In this document: piece by piece, positions 11,391 through 20,766 of the stretch
How positions within the stretch are numbered: the first letter of the stretch is position 1
Layout of the letters: each line of letters starts with the position of its first letter
Assembly: GCA_963556255.1 (NCBI GenBank)
Contig: OY744609.1
Location: forward strand, 4,011,410 to 4,075,409
From: Allolobophora icterica
Lineage: Eukaryota; Annelida; Clitellata; Crassiclitellata; Lumbricidae
Reading direction: 5' to 3'
Length of the DNA: 64,000 nucleotides
Position numbers and translations under genes: made by a program
The notes under the pieces: generated by a model
The model's input: the letters and a program-made list of their open reading frames with translations, nothing else
Told to the model about the DNA's origin: nothing
Databases searched by the model: none

Positions 11391-11823
11391 CTTATATAGC
11401 TTAAAGTAAAATTGTTTTAGAGGTGTCTAATTTGAGCTTGTATTTCGGTTAAATGGCATTTAGTGTTTAAGACATTTCGCGATTGCCACTTTGTCGTTTC
11501 CATCGACTCTTCATTACCTCTTCACCACCTAAATCTCGGCCCTAAGCTATCCTTACTGTCAAGTGTATAGTTTCTGCTTAACGTCGCCATCCTTGTGTAT
11601 CCAGGCTTTTGATTCGCACCGCCAGAGAACGGCAGTGGCGTAGTTATGCAATTAGCGCGAAAACCACTTATCGCAGAAATTTAAATACATGCGACAATAG
11701 TAACTGGTTTTAACGCTAAACAATTATAGTAGAATGAGAAGTTAACGATTCAACGGTTTTATATTTAACTTAATGGCCACCAGGGGCCGTTGACGTCGAC
11801 CTTAATTTAACTACACCTTAGAT
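11391..11823 (+). repeat. Composite background unit, copy 1 continued
   Basis: Contains 'gaggtgtctaatttgagc' (~11420), 'tccatcgactcttcattacc' (~11500), 'ctgcttaacgtcgcc' (~11573), and 'atatttaacttaatggccac' (~11760) followed by 'ggccgttgacgtcgacctt'. The same series recurs at 28480-28760, 39640-39950 and 49420-49710. Confidence 0.65.
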
Positions 11824-12071
11824 CAGTGCTTTTTTTCAGTCGAAACGCGTCGGAACGGCTTTCTGGCACCTTTTTTCAAGGACTAAAAAATAATTGATTT
11901 GTTTTAATAATAAAAATAATAATTTTTTTATTTTTAATTTAATTTAAGTGTTTTGAACTGTTTTCAGTGTTTGTTGAGACCCCTCCCAACCCCCAATCCC
12001 GTTTTTCTCTGGATTTTACGACGCCCATAACGATTCCGTTCCGGAACCCTTTTTTCCTGAAAAAAGCACTG
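11824..12071. mobile_element. hAT-like MITE, 248 bp, family 'CAGTGCTTTTTT'
   Basis: Ends are CAGTGCTTTTTTTCAG and CTGAAAAAAGCACTG. Inside the ends is a second inverted pair, CGGAACGG / CCGTTCCG. The flanks CCTTAGAT (11816-11823) and CCTTAGTT (12072-12079) form an 8-bp duplication with one mismatch. It is non-coding. Confidence 0.85.
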
Positions 12072-12469
12072 CCTTAGTTGAGCCAAATATTTTTCTGTCG
12101 GACTTGCGATTGAACGCGATTTAACTTATATATAGCTTATGGTAGACAAGTTTTAGAGGTATCTAATTGGAGCTTTGGAATTTCATTTAGTATTCTGTGT
12201 TTAGTGACATCTTACGGCCATCAGAGACCGTTTACGTCGACTTTAATTTACCTATATGCCTAGTTTAAATAGTCCACAAGGAGGCGGATTAGCGAGTGAA
12301 CGCGGTTTGGCGTACATATAGCTTATTTGAGATACATGTTAAAGGTGTGTTATTTGAGCTTTGGAATTTCACTCGGTAGCTTTCAGTGTTTAACAACATC
12401 TTACAATTCTATCAGTATCCATTGTTTAGCGACATCTTTTGGCTTCAGGTGTCGTTGACGTCGACCTTT
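12072..12469 (+). repeat. Two consecutive module B units; LINE target site at the end
   Basis: Module B cores lie at about 12160 (agaggtatctaattgg) and 12343 (aaaggtgtgttatttg), each ~20-25 nt after a TATATA/CATATA tract. The second unit ends 'gttgacgtcgaccttt', whose GACGTCGACCTTT (12457-12469) is the left target duplication of the RTE-like LINE. Confidence 0.75.
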
Positions 12470-12477
12470 CATCATCA

Positions 12478-13401
12478 TCAGGATCCGTGGGCCGAAGGCC
12501 CGTAGGTGTCCAATGCATGATCTATCAGTTTTTTCCAAAGTCCCCGGTCTTGTGCTAGTATTCTTAAGCTGTGCAGATCTTGCTTACACCAGTCTTCGAT
12601 GTCATCTGTCCACTCTCTGTTGGGTCTGCCTCTCCGCCCATTTCCATCCATAATTCCCATCATCACGGTTTTTATTTTTCTGTTGTCATCCATTCTACAT
12701 ATATGCCCAAATAGACTTAGTTTTCTCTTCATTATTGTTTGCATTAAATCTTTCTTTATTTTCAGTCTTCTTCGAACCTCCAAATTTGTCACCTTCATTG
12801 TCCAATTTAGGTGTAGTATCCTTCTATAGCAGTACATTTCAAATGCCAATATTTTATCCTGGTCTGTCTTTTTAATTGTCCATGATTCACAGGCATAAAG
12901 AGCTGTGCTAAACACACATGTTTTTAAGATATTTAATTTGGTCTTGTAACTAATTTGTTTGGTTTTCCATATGGTGTTTAGTCCTGCCATGACTCCCTTT
13001 GCCTTTGCTATTCTTGCCTTTATGTCCCTTGTGCAATCATTATTCCATGTTAGCAAACTGCCTAAATATACAAATTCCGTTACATTTTCAATCACCTCCT
13101 CTTGCACTCTTATTTCCTTTTCTATTGTCTCTTTAACAAATACCATTGTTTTTGTTTTTCCCACATTTATTGTTAATCCAGCACGTTTGGCAGAAATGTG
13201 CAACCCACAAACACTTTCTTGCAATGTCTCACAGCTGTTCTCTAACAAGTCAATATCATCTGCAAATCGTAAGTTGTTGATCTTTTCCCCTTGTACCGAG
13301 ATTCCGGTTCCATTATCTTGGATCGTATCCATGACTCTCTCCAAGTAAGTTATAAATGTATTAGGTGACACTGGATCTCCTTGCCTTGTTCCTATTGTAG
13401 T
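12478..13401 (-). pseudogene. RTE-like LINE ORF, part 3: reverse transcriptase palm end to C-terminus
   Basis: The minus-strand frame enters from the LTR junction with the GTRQGDP(V/M)SP motif and continues to LRFADDIDLL (the catalytic F-A-D-D box), VGKTKTMVF, VYLGSLLTWNNDC, ACESWTIKK, FGHICRM and GRRGRPNREW before its stop at 12478. These are the ordered blocks of the RT palm and C-terminal region in RTE-type ORFs. The ATG at 13371 is internal. The frame agrees with part 2 once the 11469-bp LTR insertion and 4 duplicated bases are discounted, so the break is purely the insertion. Confidence 0.85.
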
Positions 13402-13964
13402 TGTGGCGTTCGCCGCCCGGACGCCTGCCCTGCCGCGCCGGGCGGGTTCCTGTGGTGACTCCAGCCCACTACCCGTCTGGAGCCACCCGAGTCACTGCCT
13501 TGCCTATTGTCCCCGTCAAAAGGCTTATCTCTGTCCATAGTGACCATTCCTGTCAGAGGAGGTTCAGGGTTTACCGCTTTACTATGAGAGGCTACACTGT
13601 AGAGCTCGGTCTCGGCATCAGACTCTGCCACTTCCGCGGTCACCGGGTGGGCAACGTCCTGAGGATGGCCGTCCTTCAGAACAGGGTTCGATCTTTTACC
13701 TGCAGCAGTCTTTGCCTTTCTGTGTACCTTCCTAGTTACGGGCTTTCTCTTCCTCTCTACCTGGTCTGAACTTTGACGGACCATTCTGCACCTCGTGACT
13801 CTTGAACTATCGCCGTTATCATGGAACACCAAACGTTTTCTAAGTTCAGGGAACAAGAAGTACTTATGACGAGTCTCTGCGTCATGTAATAGAAGACACG
13901 TATCCATCGGGCAACGCGTCTTCTTACTGTCACGTATCTCTAGCTGTGTTTCCGTGTGCGGCAT
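13402..13964 (-). pseudogene. 3'-LTR copy of the start of the upstream ORF
   Basis: The 3' LTR repeats the first ~187 codons of the ORF that begins at 22344, identical apart from a Pro/Ser difference at the LTR end (from the base at 13406). It then runs into LINE sequence and stops at 13392. It is a by-product of LTR duplication, not a separate gene. Confidence 0.9.
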
Positions 13965-15076
13965 ACCGGCCTCACAATAATGAATTCTGCTTCGAAAGAT
14001 AACGGGTCTCTATGGCACTCTGATAGTGAAGGTCCTCTCTCTATAACCTTCGCTATCTACACACACAGACCTTTGTTCTGACCTACGCACGAGGGGGCCC
14101 AACCTCGCACTTCAATCAGTCCTCAGAGCCGTGTGTTGCGACAAGCAAATATGTTCTATCTGGATACCCGACTATCCAGACTTTCTCGTATCGTTTACTC
14201 TTGGTCTGCGTTAATGTTCCTTTAACCGGGAACTCTCGTACACTTAACCCTGGGACTCTGACTAGCTGGGTTTCGCTAGTAAAGCGTACGTGTCTCTTTC
14301 GGACCTGGGTACCCGAATACCCGACCCGAATATCTTGGTCTGATCTCTTTCCGGTTTACACAACCTTTTATCTTCCCACTATTCAGAATTAGTCTGTCTC
14401 GAGACCTGAGCAGCAGAGTGGGCCTTACTCCACAAGCCGTATCTCTTGAACCTGACTCTCTGAATCCAATAGAGAACGTAACAGTTGTGTCTTTTTCCGG
14501 GAGCTCACAGACTCGTAGGCTTCGTTTCTCGGTACTCACACACGATTCTACTAATGGTATCTCTGGGTAAATATCAGTAACTTTACCCCGTTATTGCACA
14601 CAGACCTGTGTAGCTTCCCACCGTGGGAACTTTCCCGAACACTGGAACAGACAACGGTCGGATCGTCCGGATGGTCTCCCGGACGGATATTTGCCGGTAA
14701 ACCGCGGGAGTAACTATGACTGAACAAGGGAACCAAACACGGTGACCGCGAATGGAAAATTTACCGGTAGTTCCCCGATGTTATCGAACGGTACCAACGG
14801 GGTCACCCTCCCCGTACAAATCGAACTGTCACCACCGGGGTCTTTGCTTCCCCGTTTTTATACAGACCTGTGTTTTCTCTAACTCTCACGATCGGTCTCT
14901 CCCCGAGGTTTACTCAGCCTGTTAAACTTCACAATCGGGATTCAGACCGGCTCGCGATCTAACGGCAGGGTGGGCCCCAAACCTGTGGAATCGGCGGTCA
15001 ATCCAATACCCAAGAGTGATTAGTTTTTGCTGTAACTCGGGATCGCACTGCTCAGCTTTTATGGACGATACTTTAA

Positions 15077-15650
15077 CTGAGTTATCACCACCGGATCTTT
15101 GCCCGTGTATCTCGGACGGTCAACTGCGGGGCCTTTCCGCGTGTCTCTCAAACGGTCACCAGCGCGGACTCTGCCCGCGTATCTCTGACGGCTACCACCG
15201 GGTCTTTGCCCGTTTATATCTGACGGTCAACACCGGGTCTTTGCCCGCGTATCTCCGGGTCTTTGCCCGTTTATATCTGACGGTCAACACCGGGTCTTTG
15301 CCCGCGTATCTCCGGGTCTTTGCCCGTGTATTTCTAACGGTCAACAGCGGGGCCTTTCCGCGTGTATCTCTGACGGCTACCACCGGGTCTTTGCCCGTTT
15401 ATATCTGACGGTCAACACCGGGTCTTTGCCCGCGTATCACCGGGTCTTTGCCCGTGTATTTCTAACGGTCAACAGCGGGGCCTTTCCGCGTGTATCTCTG
15501 ACGGGTACCACCGGGTCTTTGCCCGTTTATATCTGACGGTCAACACCGGGTCTTTGCCCGCGTATCTCCGGGTCTTTGCCCGTGTATCTCTGACTGTCAA
15601 CAGCGGGGCCTTGCCCGAGGTTTATCAGACGGTCCCCAGGAAACTCTTTG
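15077..15650. repeat. Hairpin-forming tandem array in 3' LTR
   Basis: The motif CGGGTCTTTGCCCG occurs eleven times between about 15197 and 15580, alternating with 'tatatctgacggtcaaca', 'gcgtatct' and 'cagcggggcctttccgcgtg'. Each motif can fold as a 4-5 bp G/C stem with a 4-6 nt loop; 'gcggggcctttccgc' also folds. Open frames through this array are artefacts of the repeat. Confidence 0.9.
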
Positions 15651-16489
15651 CCCCGTACGTTACCGGAACAGACCTGTGAGCTCTCAATCTCTCACGATCG
15701 GTCTTTCCCCGAGGTTTACTCAGCCCGCAAACTACCAACAATCGGGATTCAGACCTTTTCGCGATCTAACGGCAGGGTGGGCCCCAAACCTGTCGGATCG
15801 GCGGACTCAATCCTTCACCCGAGAGCGATCGATTCGGCTGTAACCCGGGATCGCACAGATTAGCCTTTTCTCGGACGCCCTCTCGTCCGTAAATATATTT
15901 TCTACTTGCCCGAACCGGACTCTCGCTTTATCACTCGCCGTATACTACCACACGGAGTGCAGTATTTATCGCTAACCAACGACACTAAAGAACCGTATCG
16001 CTGTATATGCAGGACGCAGTAACGCCGTCCTACAATATAGGCAACGCAGCGTGAGGCAAGCTCTATGAATCCATCTGCATCTACCTGCACGCTATGGTCT
16101 CGTACGTAAGACATTATTCTGGCCTCCATAGGAAGGCTATGTTCATTGGTCTGCATGACAATCGGTTAGTACGTAAACCATATTCATGCCTTCATACTTA
16201 TATAGTAGGCCATCACCATCTTCTTAAATACAGGTGTCCAAAATCGAAATATCTACCAACTATATTAAGCGGCGCCCTATGTTTAGCCACTAAATATTGG
16301 ACAGAACGGCGTGTTTTCTTATTTTAATTAATTAATTGAAGCTTTAAAATGGCAAAAATAAAATATAGCACTTGTAATTATAATTATAATCGAACAGTTA
16401 TAAAGCGCCACCCATCGAATAAGACGCTAATTAATTAAGACAGCTATCATTATATTCCTTCGTTCGTGCCTTGTGGCCAAACCGCCACA

Positions 16490-16502
16490 CTCTCCCCACC
16501 TT
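16490..16502 (-). other. Polypurine tract
   Basis: Minus strand AAGGTGGGGAGAG lies directly against the 3' LTR start. It is purine-rich with a single T, in the position expected for plus-strand priming. Confidence 0.8.
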
Positions 16503-17976
16503 ACTTAGATGCGGAGCATCTCCGACAAACCGGGGACCTGGATCCACGTGACAGAAACATCTCCAACCCAGAACCACTTAGAAGGCAAGGAACCACTATT
16601 TCGCTGGTTATAGGGCGTAACACCTCGGTCATCTGGACGACTTACTCTGTCAAGTACTGCATCCAGACCCGACAATCTCTGCTACCCCGCACGTACGCCA
16701 AGCAACGGTGCTAGCCTCAGCAACTGGGGAAGCACACCTTGGTCAGAGCAACCACTCTGAAACCGAGAAGAAGCCACCCAGCGCCCTTACAATCTCGCGC
16801 AACCCGTTCTAGCGACAGCCTTTTTAATGGTGCAAGAGATTTTATCAACCGCCCTACTGGCAACCTATCTTAACCCTCAAGTTGCCAACCTTAACAGGCC
16901 CTCTATCATGACTCTGGGCTCTACCCAACCGAACTGGCCAGGAGACCTAGGAGAGAAAAGTCACCAAGCAATCTCCCGAATGTCAACTTCGTCCATCTCA
17001 TCATGCACAACTCCAAAATAATATAAGTAAAAGCAAAGACGAAGTCAGTACCCGACCCGCATCGCTCGGCGGACCAAAAATGTTTTTTTTTTTTTTTTTT
17101 TTTTTTTTAATACAAATTATCCTATTTACATAATTGCTCTAACATCGTGTATCAAATAAAACGAAACTATTTAATGTCTTTTAACATAGGCACTAACATT
17201 ATACATCAATCGCACAAGTTTATCTTTACACACAATTGTCAACTAATGCAACGTATCAAAGCATTAGCTATCCTAATAGACAAACAATTCAACACAGTGA
17301 CGGCGACAAGTAACATTTCAACTCAAAACCGTATCCGTAAGATTCTCGCACTCGCCGACAACCGTAAGAATTACCGCAATGTCTTATATCTTATGCGGTT
17401 CGTAAATCCAAACAGCATACACGAAAACACCCAATAGGCGTCTTCACAAGAAACTGAAAGTCGCACTGCGAAACTTCTTCGTAAATTTTTCACAATTGAA
17501 CTACCTAGTACCGCAAATGGTATTATCTGCGTCTAGGGTAGTCTGAAAATTATTCTCATCAGAACAAAACTCAAAGTTATCCTCGGAACCCCCGAATTTA
17601 GCGGCGGTAGACGTGCCAGAAATTGGTCACACATCTATTAGCAGCACTTCAACATCAGTTATCATCAAACGGGAGACAAGGAATTCGCAATGCGACGAAC
17701 TTTCACAACACTCGTAATTATGCATTTACTAAGTATTCCGAGTATCGTTACATCAAAATACTAATACACAGTCCAACTGAAAGGTTTTTATCAAACAGAA
17801 ACTTAAAACATCGTTTTCCAACAATAGTCCGTAAACTCGCCGCAATTAAACGGTAACATGTACCGCAAATGTTATACATTTGAGTACAAGGCAACAGTTC
17901 AAACAAAAGGTCATCAAAAGAAAACTCAAAAAGTATTTCTCCAACAGAAGTCCGTAAAATCGCCGCAATTAAGCGG
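16503..17976 (-). other. Non-coding interior of the LTR element (where pol would be expected)
   Basis: No reverse transcriptase, RNase H or integrase motif was found. In element sense the region starts with a diverged ~123-bp duplication ('tccgtaaa.tcgccgcaatta' at about 17828 and 17950), continues as AT-rich sequence, and contains an internal A26 tract (T26 at 17083-17108) before ~580 bp leading to the PPT. The A-tract is where a captured polyadenylated transcript would end, but simple slippage is equally possible. Confidence 0.7.
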
Positions 17977-20736
17977 TCATGGTATCGTCCTCGCAAAATA
18001 GCTCTCACAGCAGCTTTGAAAGTCACTTAACAAAAGCCTCACTGTCCTTTCTAACAATAATAGTCGTCCATCTTCGTTATCCTCTTGGAAATGTGGGTAC
18101 ACCACTGAAGCTGGGACGTCAACTTCGCTTCTTCGCGGAATCACGGTGTCCTCCTGAACGACAACTCTCCGGCACATGGATTCGGTCACGGCTTCTTTCA
18201 GAGGGATCTTCTCGCTCCCTAAACAAACGCAGCGCCTTGCGAAGTCCCATTGAGCTTCATTGTTTTCTAACCATGACAACCCCAAGATTACTTCCGTCAC
18301 TTGGTCCGTCACTAAACATGGTAGAGGATATATCTGTTTTCCAATACCAATCTTCAGCGTGGTTTCACCGTCCACTTTTATCTGACTTCCATTAGCGGCT
18401 AACAGACGCTGTGCTGACGGTACTAGCACGGTGTTCAACACAAGGCGTCGTGGCACAAGTGACATTTCACTTCCAGAATCAAGTAGACAGTGTATTCGCT
18501 TCCCTTCTAGTCTAGCGACAACGTAAGCCATCCTGCTGCCTTTGATCAGTCGATTTTGAGCCTCCTCTTGGATGGGTTCTGCCTTAGTTGTTTCATTGGT
18601 TCTGTCTTCACCAATCCTCTCAGCAGTTCCTTGAGGACAAAAACGTTTAACGTGCCCTTTCTGTTTACAAAGGTAACATTCAATATCAGGGTTTCTCAAA
18701 CGTCCTGGCGGAAAATTCCGTCGCTGTACGACGTTCGGTTCGGTCTTCCTTTGACCTTCAATGGCTCTGTCCGAACTGTTCGCCATTCCATACGGTCTTC
18801 CAGAAACCGGGTCGGAATCTTGTTTCGAGATAAGTCGTCCAATTTCTCTTGACAGATTCTTAATTTCCCGTTCTAGATCTTCTATACGTAAAGTTTTCTG
18901 CTCATCAACAGCCGTGGCTTTGCGATCTTCCCTTGTAGCTTTAACTCTGCCGTGTCTGCGGTCCATATCACTTCCTTGTGTCGCCGATCGGCCATAAGCA
19001 TCTAACCGAACTGCATGTTTATAGGCAGCCTCAAGGTTAGCAGGCTCTCGTTCCCGCACTTTCTGTGCCAAGTCTTCATTTGCCAATGCGTCAATGAAAG
19101 CATCACAAGCAACCGTCTCGACAATATCACTTGTAGCTCCTGGGTACGCCAAAGCCATAAACCTCCTTATTTCTTGCACAACAGTGCTCAGAGTCTCTCC
19201 ATGAGCCTGCCTGTATGTGCGAAGTTTCATACGATATAGGCTTGTCTGGTCTTCGGAACCGTACCTCGCTTTGAGCCTTTCGACAAGTTCTTGCCAGGTT
19301 ACATTGTCCTGAGCTCCCATATCCCACAATAGCTGAGACGCGGGCCCTGTTAAAGCGCACATTAACTGATCTGCTTTCTCCCGATCAGTCCACCGATTGC
19401 AACGACCACAAACTTCGAACTTGGCCAAAAACGCGGCTATCGCTGTTTTTCCATCATATTTCTCCAGCTTAATTCGTATTCCACGGTCTGTTGGGTTTTC
19501 GCCTCTCTTCTGCGTAGCAGGCGTTTTTCTGACATTCGTCTTGGGCAAATTCTTCCCTGTGTGATCGCGGTCACTCATCGATTCGTTTCCGTCTTCAGCC
19601 CTCACAGCTGATCGATGCTGACCGTTTTCACCTCTCTTTCGAATAATGTGCCTCTTTCCATTTCGTCCCGTAGACTCTTCAGTGTCTATTTCATCGTCAC
19701 TCAACGGCTCGTTTTCTCCTGTAGAGTTCCGTACCGACCGATGTTGCTCGTACCCATGTCTCTTCTGAGTACTTGACGCATTTTTAGTACGCCACTTAGA
19801 AGCCTTCGTACTTATCTCTCGGTCGCTCGAAGCTGCACTTTCTTCTTCAGTACTCAATGCAGCCCGACCGTATCCACGCGGATTACCGCCTGCGAAAGAC
19901 TCGAAATCTGACCCTTTGCGTTCATTTCGCAAACTCTGGGAATTTCGGTCTTCTGCGCAAACATCTCTCTTTCTTGGCTTCTTAGATCGGTCGGATTCCT
20001 CGTACAGAACGGGAGCTTCCCATTGGCTGTCGACTGCACCTGACGACGCCCTCCCGACGAAACGGTCATTGTCTGTACAGACAGTCTTCGGTCGAGTCAC
20101 TTTCCGCGCACCGTCGGCGGCCTTAACAACACCACTACCACCTGGCCGATTACTACCTTTACAATCGGTATTCTGGCCTCTAAAGCATCGCTCTTTGGTC
20201 GATTTCCTCGAGAAAGGATCTATTTCCGTTTCCGTTTTCCTTTCTTCGTCTGTTTCTTCATGGGTTACTTGGTCTCTATCGTGTCTGTCATACTCGGATA
20301 GATTAACCCGATTATACGTCTCTCTTTCATATTTCATAGGATCTTTCCGTCTAAAACTTCCGTTACTCACGGCCGCTTCTCTGTAAGCGCTTTTAACCTC
20401 TGTATCTGAAGCGCCATCTGACGAAGGTTGTCTCACTTCAACCTTGTTTCTTTTCAGCAGAAACTGACCACGTGATTCTCTTGACTTTTCGTCACGTGAT
20501 ATTTCTTCCTCTTTCTCTGGGTATCCTCGGCTCTGCGATTTTACAGAGCTTTCAATCTGCCAGCGTTTCTCCTGATTCTCTGGATAACCACGGTTTCGCG
20601 AGTCACCTGCACTTTTAGCCTCTGCAAGCTTCTCTGGGAAACCTCGGGTCCGCCACTTTCCCGCACCTTCAGCTTCACGATTTTCTTGAAAATCTTGACT
20701 CAACGAGTTTTCTGTCTTTACACCTTGCGACATCAC
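17977..20736 (-). CDS. gag-pro: Gag capsid - zinc knuckle - aspartic protease polyprotein
   Basis: The product is 919 residues. Residues ~1-390 are highly charged and repetitive (R/S/E/K), with RGFPE / RGYPE motifs near the start. Residues ~420-590 form a retrotransposon capsid: KLEKYDGKT, NRWTDREKADQL, ALTGPASQLLWDMG, RYGSEDQTSLYR, LAYPG and KVREREPANLEAAY. Near 690 there is a CCHC knuckle, CYLCKQKGHVKRFC (C-x2-C-x4-H-x4-C). Near 750-820 is a retropepsin-like protease with LLDSGSEMSLV (DSG active site) and VILGLSWL. The C-terminus keeps a PR-RT linker-like stretch, then stops at 17977 before any RT. It lies in the same frame as the upstream ORF, separated by one TAG and 10 codons. Its ATG may be an internal Met of a longer protein. 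Confidence 0.88.
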   Translation of the reverse strand: MMSQGVKTENSLSQDFQENREAEGAGKWRTRGFPEKLAEAKSAGDSRNRGYPENQEKRWQIESSVKSQSRGYPEKEEEISRDEKSRESRGQFLLKRNKVEVRQPSSDGASDTEVKSAYREAAVSNGSFRRKDPMKYERETYNRVNLSEYDRHDRDQVTHEETDEERKTETEIDPFSRKSTKERCFRGQNTDCKGSNRPGGSGVVKAADGARKVTRPKTVCTDNDRFVGRASSGAVDSQWEAPVLYEESDRSKKPRKRDVCAEDRNSQSLRNERKGSDFESFAGGNPRGYGRAALSTEEESAASSDREISTKASKWRTKNASSTQKRHGYEQHRSVRNSTGENEPLSDDEIDTEESTGRNGKRHIIRKRGENGQHRSAVRAEDGNESMSDRDHTGKNLPKTNVRKTPATQKRGENPTDRGIRIKLEKYDGKTAIAAFLAKFEVCGRCNRWTDREKADQLMCALTGPASQLLWDMGAQDNVTWQELVERLKARYGSEDQTSLYRMKLRTYRQAHGETLSTVVQEIRRFMALAYPGATSDIVETVACDAFIDALANEDLAQKVREREPANLEAAYKHAVRLDAYGRSATQGSDMDRRHGRVKATREDRKATAVDEQKTLRIEDLEREIKNLSREIGRLISKQDSDPVSGRPYGMANSSDRAIEGQRKTEPNVVQRRNFPPGRLRNPDIECYLCKQKGHVKRFCPQGTAERIGEDRTNETTKAEPIQEEAQNRLIKGSRMAYVVARLEGKRIHCLLDSGSEMSLVPRRLVLNTVLVPSAQRLLAANGSQIKVDGETTLKIGIGKQIYPLPCLVTDQVTEVILGLSWLENNEAQWDFARRCVCLGSEKIPLKEAVTESMCRRVVVQEDTVIPRRSEVDVPASVVYPHFQEDNEDGRLLLLERTVRLLLSDFQSCCESYFARTIP

Positions 20737-20766
20737 TCTGCTATCCTTCGGAAAACAGCGGGTGAG

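Larger units (their letters stand above)
13402..16489 (-). repeat. 3' LTR (3088 bp)
   Basis: Starts (minus strand) TGTGGCGGTTTGGCCACA, which is itself a TGTGGC...GCCACA inverted repeat, and ends CGCCACA. It includes the first ~187 codons of the upstream ORF, a block with eleven CGGGTCTTTGCCCG hairpin motifs (15197-15580), and a ~180-bp direct duplication on either side of that block (about 14880-15060 and 15690-15865). LTRs of most Ty3/gypsy elements are 0.2-1.5 kb; this one is unusually long. Confidence 0.92.

Noticed and set aside
12599..13348. Plus-strand open frames opposite the LINE RT (also 25271-25944 and 26491-27042)
   Set aside because: They are antisense shadows of the minus-strand LINE ORF and carry no domain motifs.
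15016..15408. 130-codon open frame in the LTR (also at 23397-23789)
   Set aside because: It is created by the GC-rich hairpin array; the peptide only echoes the DNA repeat and both strands are open there.
17147..17437. 96-codon frame in the LTR-element interior
   Set aside because: It runs opposite to the element's coding strand and has no recognisable domain.
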